64,000 bases of DNA, from the NCBI GenBank assembly GCA_963835295.1, contig CAWIEX010000014.1:434001-498000 (forward strand). The letters are read 5' to 3'. Both the position numbers and the translations under genes were made by a program. Under the pieces are notes generated by a model. That model did no database searches, was not told where the DNA came from, and saw nothing but the letters and a program-made list of their open reading frames with translations. Shown piece by piece: positions 52,510 to 61,227 of this stretch (positions are counted from its first letter, which is position 1; each line of letters begins with the position of its first letter). The DNA is from JAOPZW01 sp963835295. Lineage in GTDB: Bacteria > Actinomycetota > Thermoleophilia > Solirubrobacterales > Solirubrobacteraceae.

Positions 52510-52965
52510 TCACTTCAGGGGCGTGATGCGGATCGCGTACGGGAAGTCGCCGAAGCTCACGTCCACGAAGAGCCGTCCGTGCAGTGCGAGCGTCCTGCGC
52601 CCGGTCCGCCGGGCCGCATGGAAGAGCCTGACGCTGCCGGGCCCGTCCTGCTCGGCGTGGCGGTCGAGCGTCGTCACGAACGCCGTCTGCGCGGTGAAGT
52701 CCACGTGGGGATCCTCGGGCGCGAACTGCTCGAAGCGCACGAGGTAGCGCCCATCGAACGCGTAGGGGCCATGCGAGGCGGGGGAGAGGTCCCCGCGCAC
52801 GATGATCTCGCCGGCGCGCCTGGGCGCCTGCAGCAGGGCGACCTTGGCCTTGGCCGGGTCCGGGGGCCTGGTGCGCGTGGCCGCCTCGCTGCCGCAGCCG
52901 GCGAGCAGCACGAGCGCGGCGACGAGCGCTGCCGCGTGGCGCTGAGCGGCATCGGGCCGGGGCAC
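52510..52965 (-). CDS. Predicted lipoprotein of unknown function
   Basis: A 151-residue protein with a lipoprotein signal (AALVAALVLLAGCGS). The mature part contains HGPYAFDGRYLVRFEQFAPE and ends FPYAIRITPLK; it looks like a small beta-rich domain. Not recognised. It lies between the Mop regulator and the divergent mod operon. Confidence 0.7.
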   Translation of the reverse strand: MPRPDAAQRHAAALVAALVLLAGCGSEAATRTRPPDPAKAKVALLQAPRRAGEIIVRGDLSPASHGPYAFDGRYLVRFEQFAPEDPHVDFTAQTAFVTTLDRHAEQDGPGSVRLFHAARRTGRRTLALHGRLFVDVSFGDFPYAIRITPLK

Positions 52966-52985
52966 CCCGCGAGTGTAGTCCCAGT

Positions 52986-53015
52986 TTGACTACCGGGTAC
53001 GTGTTGGGGTATGCA
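52986..53015 (+). promoter_or_regulatory. Promoter of the mod operon
   Basis: TTGACT at 52986-52991 and TATGCA at 53010-53015 with 18-bp spacing fit a sigma-70-type promoter. The expected transcript start, near 53022, is almost at ATG 53024, so the mRNA may be leaderless. GCATAGG occurs twice, at 53013-53019 and just after the ATG, and could be part of a regulator site. Confidence 0.5.
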
Positions 53016-53023
53016 TAGGTCTT

Positions 53024-53786
53024 ATGGGTCATCTGCATAGGCAAGGCGCGCTGGCCCGGAAGGGCGTCCTCGTCGCCATCCTCGCCGCCGTCGCAGCCCT
53101 TGGCGCTCCGGCGGCGGCCTCGGCGCTCAACGTCTACGCCGCCACGTCGCTGACCAAGGTCTTCCCGGCCCTCAGCAAGGGGCCGACCTACAGCTTCGGC
53201 GGCTCGAACACGCTCCAGATCGCAGATCGAGCGCGGCGCCCCCGCCGACGTGTTCGCGTCCGCGAGCCCCAACGAGGCCCAGGCGCTGTTCCGCGAAGGG
53301 CTCTGCACGCGCCCGGTCACCTTCGCGGTCAACTGGCTCGTGCTCCTGATCCCCAACTCGAACCCGGGCCACATCAGGTCGGTCTACTCGCTGCGCTCCG
53401 GAGGGCGGCGGCTGTCGATCGGCAACGCCGGGGTCCCCATCGGGGCCTACACGCGCCAGATGCTCAAGCGCATGCGACTGTCGAGGATCCTCAACTCGAA
53501 CCGGGTCAGCCAGCAGACCAATGTCGGGCAGATCACGTCCCAGGTCGCCCTCGGCGCGGCCGACGCGGGGTTCGTCTACCACACCGATGCCGTGTCCGTG
53601 AGAGACCGCACGAAGGTGATCAGCCTGCCCAAGTGGGCCCAGCCGCCGGTGCGCTACCAGATCTGCACGGTCCGCCGGCACGGCGCCGACGCGCGCGGCG
53701 CCGCAGCGTTCATCAAGCAGGTCACGGGCAGGGCCGGCCGCGGCGCGCTGAAGGCTCGGGGCTTCGGGGTGCCGCCGCGCTCGTGA
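53024..53786 (+). pseudogene. modA: Molybdate-binding protein ModA, broken by a 7-bp duplication
   Basis: Substrate-binding subunit of a molybdate ABC importer. The first frame has a signal peptide (VLVAILAAVAALGAPAAASA), then ALNVYAATSLTKVFPAL and YSFGGSNTLQ. The second frame resumes ERGAPADVFASASPNEAQ and continues through ADAGFVYHTDAVSV to PPRS. Between them CAGATCG is present twice in tandem (53216-53229). Deleting one copy restores a frame reading SNTLQIERGAPADVF, exactly as in the family. The corrected protein is about 251 residues. The stop overlaps the modB start. Confidence 0.85.
53216..53229 (+). repeat. 7-bp tandem duplication causing the modA frameshift
   Basis: CAGATCGCAGATCG is two perfect tandem copies of CAGATCG. 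One copy too many shifts the frame by +1 in a conserved part of ModA. It resembles replication slippage and could revert. Confidence 0.85.
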
Positions 53787-54619
53787 TGCGACAGAGCGCG
53801 TTCAGCGCCCTGCTGGCCCTGATCGCCGGGATCACGCTCGCCTTCCTGGCGATCCCCATCGTCGCGCTCTTCACCGAGGTGCCCCTCGGCGACGTCCCCG
53901 GGCTGTTGCGCAAGCCGGCCGTCCAGGACGCCCTGGCGGTCACCCTGCGCACGAATCTCATCGCCAACGCGCTCATCCTGGCCTTCGGGACACCGACGGC
54001 GTGGCTCATCGCGCGGCGCCGGTTCCCCGGCCGCTCGCTGGTGGTGACGCTCGTGGAGCTGCCGCTCGTGCTGCCACCGGCCGTCGCGGGCATCGGCCTG
54101 CTCGCCGCGCTGGGGACCGGCGGGCTCTTCGGCTCCACGCTGCGCGACGCGGGCATCGAGCTTCCGTTCACCGAGGCGGCGGTGGTCCTGGCGGTCACCT
54201 TCGTGGCCTCGCCGTTCTACATCCGCCAGGCCATCAGCGCCTTCGAGTCGGTCGACACGAGCCTCACCGACGCCGCGCGCACGCTGGGCGCCGGGCCGGG
54301 GCGGACCTTCTGGCGCATCGGCCTGCCGCTGGCCGCCAGCGGCCTGCTGGCCGGCTGGGTGCTCGCCTTCGCCCGCGGTGTGGGGGAGTTCGGGGCGACG
54401 ATCATCTTCGCGGGCAACGTGCGCGGGCAGACGCAGACGCTCACCCTGACCATCTACGAGCAGCTCGAGTCGAGCCTCGACGTCGCCCTGGCCATCGGGG
54501 TGCTGCTCGTGGTGCTCAGCGGCGGCGTGCTGCTGTCCTACAAGATGCTCTCCTCGTGGAGACGCTCGAGCTCGACATCGCCGTCGCCCTTCGCTCGTTC
54601 GAGCTCGGCGTCCGCCTGA
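53786..54619 (+). CDS. modB: Molybdate ABC transporter permease
   Basis: Integral membrane subunit of 277 residues with about six helices. The cytoplasmic EAA loop that contacts ModC is SLTDAARTLGAGPGRTFWRI. AFARGVGEFGATIIFAGN is the ModB signature, close to the CysT/ModB family. It starts at ATG 53786 overlapping the modA stop. Its C-terminal tail is Ser-rich and runs 64 nt into modC. Confidence 0.93.
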   Translation: MRQSAFSALLALIAGITLAFLAIPIVALFTEVPLGDVPGLLRKPAVQDALAVTLRTNLIANALILAFGTPTAWLIARRRFPGRSLVVTLVELPLVLPPAVAGIGLLAALGTGGLFGSTLRDAGIELPFTEAAVVLAVTFVASPFYIRQAISAFESVDTSLTDAARTLGAGPGRTFWRIGLPLAASGLLAGWVLAFARGVGEFGATIIFAGNVRGQTQTLTLTIYEQLESSLDVALAIGVLLVVLSGGVLLSYKMLSSWRRSSSTSPSPFARSSSASA

Positions 54620-55578
54620 GCGTCGGAGCCGAGACCTTCGCGCTCGTCGGGCCCTCGGGCTCCGGCAAGACGACGGTGCTGCGCGCCATCGCCGGGCTGC
54701 GGCGCCCGGACCGCGGGCGCATCGCCCTGGGCGAGTGGGCCTGGTTCGACGCCGCGGCCAAGGTCGACCTGCCGCCCGAGCGGCGCTCGGTCGGCCTCGT
54801 CTTCCAGGAGTACGCCCTCTTCCCGCACATGACCGTGCGGGCCAACGTCGCCTTCGGGGGCGCGAGCGAGGCTCGCGTGCGCGAGCTGCTGGACCGCGTG
54901 CGCATCGCGCACCTCGCCGACGAGCGCCCGGGCGGGCTGTCGGGGGGCGAGCGCCAGCGCGTGGCGGTCGCGCGCGCCCTCGCGCGCGACCCGCGGGTCC
55001 TGCTCCTCGACGAGCCGCTCTCGGCGCTCGACGCGCACACGCGCGCGGTCGTGCGCGGCGAGCTGCAGGACGTCGTCGGCGCCCTGGCGCTGCCGACGCT
55101 GCTCGTGACCCACGACTTCCGCGACGCCGCCGCGCTGGCCGACCGCATCGGGGTCATCGTGGACGGCCGCCTGCGCCAGGAGGGCACCGCGGCCGAGCTC
55201 GTGGCCCACCCGGCCGACGCCTTCGTGGCCTCCTTCACGGGCGGCAACCTGCTCCCGGGGCGCGCCGACGGCGGCGTCGAGGTCGCGCTCGATGCGGGTG
55301 GGGTGGTGCGCGCGGCCGAGCCGGCCTCGGGACGGGTGGGGGTGGCCGTCTACCCGTGGGAGGTGGGCATCGCCCTGCAGGCGCCGGGCGACGGCGTCAA
55401 CGGCCTGCCGGGCACCGTCCACGGCCTGGCCCCTGAGGGCAGCCGCGTGCGCCTGCGCGTCGGCGAGGTCGTGGTCGAGCGCCCCGCCGAGGAGATCGAG
55501 GGCCTGGCGCTCGCCCCGGGCACCACGGCATGGGCCACCTTCGCGCCCGAGGCCGTGCGCCTCGTGGCGCTCGAATAG
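54556..55578 (+). CDS. modC: Molybdate ABC transporter ATP-binding protein
   Basis: ATPase subunit of 340 residues from GTG 54556. Walker A is GPSGSGKTT at about 32-40, the signature LSGGERQRVA, Walker B VLLLDEPLSALDA, and switch His in VTHDFRDA. A C-terminal TOBE domain (GTVHGLAPEGSRVRLRVGE) is typical of ModC and may sense molybdate. The 64-nt overlap with modB implies coupled translation. With modA frameshifted, the transporter may lack its binding protein. Confidence 0.94.
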   Translation: METLELDIAVALRSFELGVRLSVGAETFALVGPSGSGKTTVLRAIAGLRRPDRGRIALGEWAWFDAAAKVDLPPERRSVGLVFQEYALFPHMTVRANVAFGGASEARVRELLDRVRIAHLADERPGGLSGGERQRVAVARALARDPRVLLLDEPLSALDAHTRAVVRGELQDVVGALALPTLLVTHDFRDAAALADRIGVIVDGRLRQEGTAAELVAHPADAFVASFTGGNLLPGRADGGVEVALDAGGVVRAAEPASGRVGVAVYPWEVGIALQAPGDGVNGLPGTVHGLAPEGSRVRLRVGEVVVERPAEEIEGLALAPGTTAWATFAPEAVRLVALE

Positions 55579-55629
55579 GCGAGATCGGGGCGAAGGGCCC
55601 GCCCTGGCGCCCTAGACTGGAACAGAGCA

Positions 55630-56952
55630 ATGGAACGCAGTCGCCACGGTCGCACCACGCCTTCACGCACCATCACCGCCGCCGAGCAGGAGGGCCGGCC
55701 TAAGCAGCGCGCCTTCTGCGTCGCCGCCCTGGAGGACGGCGAGGACCTCTCCGAGCTGCGCGAGCTGCTGCGCACCGCCGGCGTGGCGGTCGTCGGGCAG
55801 GCCGTCCAGCACCGCGACAAGCCGCACCCCAACACCTACCTGGGGCCCGGCAAGGTCGAGGAGGTCAAGGTCGCCGCGAAGGCGGCCGACGCCAACGTCG
55901 TCGCTGTCGACGACGAGCTCTCGCCGCGTCAGGAGCGCAACCTGGAGGGCGAGCTGGGCCTGCCGGTCATCGACCGCACGGCCATCATCCTCGACATCTT
56001 CGCCGACCACGCCAACAGCGCCGAGGGCAAGCTCCAGGTCGAGCTCGCGCAGCTGCAGTACAACCTCGCGCGCATGCGCGGGCTGTGGACGCACCTCGAG
56101 CGCCTCGGCGCCTCGGCCTCGGCGCCGGGCATCGGCACCAGGGGCCCGGGCGAGACACAGATCGAGACCGACCGCCGCCTGGCCCGCGATCGCATCTCGG
56201 CGCTCAAGCGCAAGCTGGGCGAGGTGAAGTCCTCGCGCGCCGTGATGCGCGCCGAGCGCGAGCGGGCCCACCTGCCGCGCGTCGCGCTCGTCGGCTACAC
56301 GAACGCCGGCAAGTCGACGCTGCTCAACCAGCTCACCGGCGCGACCGTCGGCGTCGCCGATCGCCTGTTCCACACGCTCGATCCGAGCACGCGCGCGGCG
56401 CGGCTCAACGGCCGCCCCTACCTGCTGACGGACACCGTCGGCTTCATCCGCAAGCTGCCCCACCAGCTCGTCGACGCCTTCGGCGCCACCCTGGAGGAGA
56501 CGGTCATGGCCGATCTCGTCCTGCACGTCGTCGACGCCTCGGTGCCCGAGGTGGAGATGGACGAGATGCTGCGGGCCGTCGACTCGGTCCTCGACGAGAT
56601 CGGCGCGGGCGACCGCCCGCGCCTGCTCGTGCTCAACAAGGCCGACGCCCTCGACGAGGAGCGCCGCGAGGAGCTGGGCTTCGCGCACCCCGACGGCATC
56701 CTGGTCTCGGCGCTGGCCGGCGTGGGGATCGACGAGCTGGGAGAGCGCGTCGAGCACGCCTTCGACGAGACGCTGCGCTCGATCGACCTGCTGCTGCCCT
56801 TCGACGAGGGCGGCCGGCTGGCCGAGCTGCACGACCTCGCCGGCGAGCTCGAGCGCGTCGACACGGCCGAGGGCGTGCGGGTGCGCGGCCGCGTGCCGGT
56901 CACCGTGGCCGAGCGCTACGCGCGCTTCGCGGTCAACGGCTCGCCTTCTTAG
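55630..56952 (+). CDS. hflX: GTPase HflX
   Basis: Ribosome-associated GTPase that splits stalled or heat-stressed ribosomes. It has 440 residues. The N-terminal HflX domain has HPNTYLGPGKVEEVK and DDELSPRQERNLE, then the glycine-rich GIGTRGPGETQIETDRR. The G domain shows GYTNAGKSTLLNQLTG, DTVGFIRKLPHQLVDAF and NKAD. The C-terminal domain is short. It starts at ATG 55630, 51 bp after modC. Confidence 0.95.
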   Translation: MERSRHGRTTPSRTITAAEQEGRPKQRAFCVAALEDGEDLSELRELLRTAGVAVVGQAVQHRDKPHPNTYLGPGKVEEVKVAAKAADANVVAVDDELSPRQERNLEGELGLPVIDRTAIILDIFADHANSAEGKLQVELAQLQYNLARMRGLWTHLERLGASASAPGIGTRGPGETQIETDRRLARDRISALKRKLGEVKSSRAVMRAERERAHLPRVALVGYTNAGKSTLLNQLTGATVGVADRLFHTLDPSTRAARLNGRPYLLTDTVGFIRKLPHQLVDAFGATLEETVMADLVLHVVDASVPEVEMDEMLRAVDSVLDEIGAGDRPRLLVLNKADALDEERREELGFAHPDGILVSALAGVGIDELGERVEHAFDETLRSIDLLLPFDEGGRLAELHDLAGELERVDTAEGVRVRGRVPVTVAERYARFAVNGSPS

Positions 56953-57038
56953 CCTCGCCTGGGCCAGGGTCCCGCTGCGGCGCGTGCGCGCTGCCGCTTC
57001 GCGCAACTCGGGCCTGCGTGGAGCGTCTACGTCAGTCG

Positions 57039-58448
57039 ATGAGTCGCGCCGCGGTGGCGGCCAGCGCCTCGGGGTGGTGTGCGGTGGCCTGGCGATCCAG
57101 CAAGGCGGTCCGCCTCGCGCTGCGGCCTCCCGGCGGGGCGTTCGGAGCGCCCCTGACCGTGGCCGAGGCGGAGCCGGCGGCCCCCGTTCGGGTCGGGATC
57201 GACGACAGCGGCAGCGCGACGGTCCTGTGGAGCGAATTCGGGACGGCGCCGAGCCTCACGGGCCCGGTGCGCACGGTGACAATGACGCCGGGCGGCGCCG
57301 TGGCGACCCAGGACCTCGGCGGCGAGGTGCTCCCCGGCAGCTGGCTGGCGCTGGCCGTCGGCGCGGCCGGGCAGGCCGTCGCCGCGTGGAGCGGGTTCCC
57401 GGGCCCGCCTGGCGTGGGCCGCAACGACGCGCGCGTCGCGCTGCGAGCGGCCGGGGGCCAGTTCGGGCCCGTGACGACCTTCGCCGACCCGGCGGCCAGC
57501 CTGTTCATCGCCGGAGCGAGCATCGATCCGGCCGGGCGGGCGACCGTCGCCGTTCAGCGCCCTCACTACGCGCCCGACCCCGGCGACCCCGGCGGCGTCG
57601 AGATCCTCGAGGGGACGGCCGACGGCGGATGGGGGACGCCGCAGGGCCTGGACGCCAACGTCAAGGCGCGCAACGTCCGGCTCGTGTCCAACCCGCGCGA
57701 CGACCGCGCCGCGACCTGGGACATCGACCCGCTCGACGACCGGGAGATCAACGCGTCACGCGTCGCGCCGGCACCGGCCGGGCAGCCGTTTGGCCCGCTC
57801 CTGCTCACACGGATCCCGCCGACGGCCAACGCCATCCCCGATGTGCCCACCGGCGATGTCCCCAGCAACGCCGCCCTCGACGGCGCGGGCGAGACGCTCG
57901 TGCTCTGGGACGGCCCGTCACGCGGCATGCAGGTCCACCCCGTCTCACCCACGGCGCAGGCCGGCTCCGCAGAGCCCGTGCTCGCCGACGCCTGCGCCGG
58001 CGGCGGCGGGCACCTCGCGGTCGCCCCGCTCTCCACCGTCGCCGCCGTCGCCTATCACGGCCGCCCGCATGGGCTCTGGATCGCCTACCGCGACGCGGGG
58101 ACGCCCGCGCTCGAGGTGGCCCCGCGCATCTGCGACCTGCGGTGGTCGCCGGCGCTGCCGGAAGCGCGCCGCGCCCCGGCCGGGCCCATCAGGCTCTACG
58201 TGCGGCTCTCAAGACCGATCGCGCGGCTCGCCGTCACCGTGCGAGACCGTCGCCGACGAGTCCTCTCATCCCGGCGCCTGGGCCCCCGAGCGGTCGGCTA
58301 CACGACCCTCATGCTCCGCGGTCGCCACGCCTCGCCCACGCTCCCCGCCGGCCGTTATCGCGTGACGGCAGAGGCCACCGACGCCGCCGGGCGCCACTCA
58401 CCGGCCATCAGCATCCACCTCCGCGTCGTTCGAAGGCTGCGCCCTTGA
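57039..58448 (+). CDS. Repeat protein of unknown function, possibly truncated at the N-terminus
   Basis: A 469-residue protein built of imperfect beta-repeat units with a pattern of Gly, Trp and RPPGGAFGAP-type segments (LALRPPGGAFGAPLTVAEA, ALRAAGGQFGPVTTFADP). Phrases like SGSATVLWSE and GQAVAAWSG recur. These resemble beta-propeller-like exported proteins of Thermoleophilia, from memory. The C-terminal 80 residues are Arg-rich (AVTVRDRRRRVLSSRRLG) and may be an Ig-like domain. No signal peptide is visible after ATG 57039, although such proteins are usually secreted, so the 5' end may be lost. Confidence 0.6.
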   Translation: MSRAAVAASASGWCAVAWRSSKAVRLALRPPGGAFGAPLTVAEAEPAAPVRVGIDDSGSATVLWSEFGTAPSLTGPVRTVTMTPGGAVATQDLGGEVLPGSWLALAVGAAGQAVAAWSGFPGPPGVGRNDARVALRAAGGQFGPVTTFADPAASLFIAGASIDPAGRATVAVQRPHYAPDPGDPGGVEILEGTADGGWGTPQGLDANVKARNVRLVSNPRDDRAATWDIDPLDDREINASRVAPAPAGQPFGPLLLTRIPPTANAIPDVPTGDVPSNAALDGAGETLVLWDGPSRGMQVHPVSPTAQAGSAEPVLADACAGGGGHLAVAPLSTVAAVAYHGRPHGLWIAYRDAGTPALEVAPRICDLRWSPALPEARRAPAGPIRLYVRLSRPIARLAVTVRDRRRRVLSSRRLGPRAVGYTTLMLRGRHASPTLPAGRYRVTAEATDAAGRHSPAISIHLRVVRRLRP

Positions 58449-58453
58449 GGTGC

Positions 58454-59065
58454 TCAGAAGTCGAGGCGCATCACGAGACGCCGCTTCGTCGGGCGACTGA
58501 CCTCGATGAGGCCGGCGTCGGCGAACACGCTCGGGGTCCCGACGTGCAGCTCCTCGGCGATCACGTTCTCCGGGACGATCGGGTACGCCTCGATGGCGCG
58601 AGCGCCCCGCCCGCGGGCGAAGTCAACCGCGGCGCGGGCCAGTGCCCGGCTGACGCCGCGCTGACGGAAGCCTGCTCGGGCGAACACGCACGTCACCGCC
58701 CACACGGTGTCGTCGGCCTTGTCCTCGTCGCGACCGTCCCACGGGACACGGAAGACGCGCAGCAGACCCTCGTATTCGGGGCGCGGCTCGACCGCACACC
58801 ACCCGACGGGCTCTTGGCCGAGGTAGGCAACGAGCCCGCTCGTGGTGTCTGACTCCGGATGACCGCAGTCGGTCTGCTCGTGCAAGCGTCGCGCGCGGTC
58901 CTCGACGGGGAACGAGCGAAAGGCCTCCCGCGGGCGCAGCTTGTAACGCTGACACTGACACCACGAGGCGGCGCCGCGCGTGCCGAACACCGTTTGCAGG
59001 TCGTCGCAGCTCGCGTGGTTGGCGGGCACGACCGAGATCGATGGCCCCCGGGGCGTCATGGGCAC
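58454..59065 (-). CDS. GNAT family N-acetyltransferase
   Basis: A 203-residue acetyltransferase. The acetyl-CoA loop region is VFARAGFRQRGVSRALARAA, preceded by PVGWCAVEPRPEY. The N-terminal segment WCQCQRY has two Cys, a feature of a subfamily often named by its CxCxxY-like motif. The C-terminal FADAGLIEVSRPTKRRLVMR completes the fold. It is convergent with the repeat protein, 5 bp apart, and follows a DUF4259 gene on the same strand. Confidence 0.85.
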   Translation of the reverse strand: MPMTPRGPSISVVPANHASCDDLQTVFGTRGAASWCQCQRYKLRPREAFRSFPVEDRARRLHEQTDCGHPESDTTSGLVAYLGQEPVGWCAVEPRPEYEGLLRVFRVPWDGRDEDKADDTVWAVTCVFARAGFRQRGVSRALARAAVDFARGRGARAIEAYPIVPENVIAEELHVGTPSVFADAGLIEVSRPTKRRLVMRLDF

Positions 59066-59080
59066 ATCATCGCGGACAGG

Positions 59081-59491
59081 TCAGGTCCTGAGCGAGCGTT
59101 CGAGCCGTTGCCGAACCTCCGCTATCGATGCCGACCACTCCGGGTCCTCGGCATCTTCGACCCACAGCTCGTACAACTCCGATGTGTCACTGCTTACGCG
59201 ATCGAGCGCTTGCAGCGCGAGCTGGGCATCGGCGAGTGACACCGAGCCGTGGTTGTCCTGGACCCAGGTCTGCACGGCGGGTGGAAGCTCCGCAGCGGGC
59301 TGCCCGAGTACCGCAGCGACAACCTCGGCCGCTGCAACCGCTTCTTCACCTCCGGGGACGTCGAGGTGATCATCGGCCCCGACAGCAGCCGTGAGCGCGC
59401 GCGCTACCGCCGCCGCGCCGTCGTCCTCGAGCTGTGCAACCCAATCCATCGCAGCGTCGTTGCCGAATGATGTTGCTTCCCAGGCTCCCAT
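59081..59491 (-). CDS. DUF4259 domain protein
   Basis: A 136-residue acidic helical protein. The start MGAWEATSFGNDAAMDWV matches the DUF4259 N-terminal pattern (G-x-W, F-x-N-D-x-A-x-D). The rest is Ala/Val/Asp-rich helix, ending LYELWVEDAEDPEW, also typical. Function is unknown. It is 15 bp upstream of the GNAT gene on the minus strand. Confidence 0.8.
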   Translation of the reverse strand: MGAWEATSFGNDAAMDWVAQLEDDGAAAVARALTAAVGADDHLDVPGGEEAVAAAEVVAAVLGQPAAELPPAVQTWVQDNHGSVSLADAQLALQALDRVSSDTSELYELWVEDAEDPEWSASIAEVRQRLERSLRT

Positions 59492-59569
59492 GCGCCGAAG
59501 ACCAAAGCGACGATCCGGCTAGTAGCGTGGCAAGATCGCTTGGTGCTGGCAGGCACCGAGATTCTCGTG

Positions 59570-60124
59570 ATGGCCTCGCACGACGACAAGCGTGCGGGAG
59601 TTCGCCGTGACGCGGAGGGCTTCTTGTGGATCTCGTTGTGGTGGGAGGCTGCGCCGGGCCGCGTCGCGGGAACGAGGCTGGAGGGGCTCGAGCCGGCGCA
59701 GATCCGCGGTCCCGACTGGTCGGCCGTTGGCGGTGTGCTGCCAGAGGGCGCTCGGTCGGCTGAGGTCCGCGGCGCCGACGAGGCATGGCAGAGGGCGAAG
59801 GTCGGCGATGGCAGCTGGGTTGTCTTCGTAGCCTGGGACGCGAATGCCTGCGCGTTGCCTGCGGTCAGATTCGCCGACGAGCGTGGGGCGCTGGTGTCGC
59901 GCGCGACATCGAGCGCGCTGTCGTCCGCGCGGCGCCTTGATGCGGGCCAGGCGCAGCTGCTGGCGCGGAGCCCATCAGGACTGGGCGGCGCGTGCCCTGC
60001 GTGCGGTGCGACTGACTGGCGCGCCGTGAGGTCCGGGCCCGTGCCGTCCGCGGAGCGAATCTTCTGCGGGGTCTGTGGACACAGCGATGGTGCGGTGCAC
60101 GGCTTCTGGAGCCCCGGTGCGTGA
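59570..60124 (+). CDS. Hypothetical protein with C-terminal zinc ribbon
   Basis: About 184 residues from ATG 59570 (an upstream TTG/GTG at 59540-59543 is in frame). The N-terminal 120 residues have a mixed alpha/beta composition with WISLWWEAAPG. The C-terminus has two CxxC pairs, CPACGATDW and IFCGVCGHSDG, likely a zinc ribbon. Not recognised further. Confidence 0.55.
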   Translation: MASHDDKRAGVRRDAEGFLWISLWWEAAPGRVAGTRLEGLEPAQIRGPDWSAVGGVLPEGARSAEVRGADEAWQRAKVGDGSWVVFVAWDANACALPAVRFADERGALVSRATSSALSSARRLDAGQAQLLARSPSGLGGACPACGATDWRAVRSGPVPSAERIFCGVCGHSDGAVHGFWSPGA

Positions 60125-60407
60125 TGGGCATCGGGCGGACCGCTGCTCCTGGCCCCAAGCGGGGTCACGCAGCCCACGCGGAGTGCTCAGCCGCCGTGCG
60201 CACGCCGCTCGGACCCAACGCCATTCCGCGATGACGGTCATCCGAAGTAACCAGCAGTCACCCTTCGTGGCAGGCGTCCAGGGTCGAGCCGTGCCGAGAG
60301 CACGCCAGTCGGCGATCATGTCCGACCATGCGCAGGCAGCAGGCCCAAGCCACCGGCGCATCGGACGCGGTCCTGTAAGGAAAGTCGGTCGCGTGGAAGT
60401 TGGTGCC
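60125..60407. other. 283-bp stretch without a recognisable gene
   Basis: Several reading frames cross this stretch but none has a credible start, ribosome binding site or family motif. No strong hairpin or promoter was noticed. Confidence 0.3.
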
Positions 60408-60971
60408 ATGCAGGTCACCTTCACCAGGACCGGGGAGCGCAGCTACTCGCTCGCGGCTCATCGGCCCAGCGGCGACGTGCTGCACATGCCTCGCGGCCCG
60501 GGCTATGACCCGTGGCTCCCGCATGACGTCGTGCACTTTGTGGTCGAGCGCCATTTCGAGATTGCACGCGGCGTCTTCGGCCAGCTTGCTGCCGGCGGTG
60601 ATGCGGGGACGTTCTTCACGATCCCGCATCGGCGACGCGATCCTGCTCGCCGGCTGAGCAGTCGGCTCGGCGCGCTCGGGCGCGAGGACACGGCGCGCTC
60701 GGAGCGGCTCACGGGCGCGTGCATGGCCGCATGGCATGCTCGCCGCGGCGGTCGGTGGGAATTCGCCGACACCGTTGACGGCGACGACCTGACTGGCCTG
60801 CCTGACGCGCTGCTCGCCGAGCTCGAGGAGGTTGCGACTCGTTGGCACGCCCTGCCCGTCGGTGAAGCGCTGACGCTGGCGTGGCCCGAGCGGCTCAAGA
60901 TCCGTCCAGGCGGCTCCGCACGCGGGCGTCGACAGAATCGCGATCGCGATGTAGCCGCGCGCCGACGCTGA
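60408..60971 (+). CDS. Hypothetical protein
   Basis: A 187-residue protein starting at ATG 60408 (MQVTFTRTGERSYSLAAHR). It contains WLPHDVVHFVVERHFEIARG, with His/Glu residues, and a basic tail ending RRQNRDRDVAARRR. The HDVVHFVVE pattern appears in a group of uncharacterised proteins in actinobacteria, from memory. No domain is assigned. Confidence 0.6.
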   Translation: MQVTFTRTGERSYSLAAHRPSGDVLHMPRGPGYDPWLPHDVVHFVVERHFEIARGVFGQLAAGGDAGTFFTIPHRRRDPARRLSSRLGALGREDTARSERLTGACMAAWHARRGGRWEFADTVDGDDLTGLPDALLAELEEVATRWHALPVGEALTLAWPERLKIRPGGSARGRRQNRDRDVAARRR

Positions 60972-61019
60972 ACCACAGGCCCCGCTCGTAGCCTGCCGAG
61001 CAGCGGTCGCGCGGATCGC

Positions 61020-61172
61020 TCAGCGAGGTCGGCCACGCAGGCCGAGCCCGACCCCGATCACGGCCAGCAGTGCCAAGACAGACGCGACGACCGTCCCGAC
61101 GACGGCTTGGCTGTCCCAGTCGAGCCCGTGCCCGCAGGGCGCTCCGCCCGACCCGTCGATGTCGCCGGTCAC
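61020..61172 (-). CDS. Possible small single-helix membrane protein
   Basis: A 50-residue reading frame from GTG 61172. It begins VTGDIDGSGGAPCGHGLDW, followed by one hydrophobic helix (VVGTVVASVLALLAVIGVGL) and a basic end LRGRPR. The helix with positive residues after it is plausible for a small inserted protein. No clear ribosome binding site is present, so support is weak. Confidence 0.3.
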   Translation of the reverse strand: MTGDIDGSGGAPCGHGLDWDSQAVVGTVVASVLALLAVIGVGLGLRGRPR

Positions 61173-61227
61173 CGACTCACAGGACGGCAGCGCGTCAGGA
61201 AGCGACAGCTAGAGGGCCGGCGACGGC

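Noticed and set aside
53786..54619. Ser-rich end of modB as a frameshift artefact
   Set aside because: The permease core is complete before the tail, and the overlap with modC is common in such operons. It remains possible that the true stop is earlier in relatives, but nothing here shows an indel.
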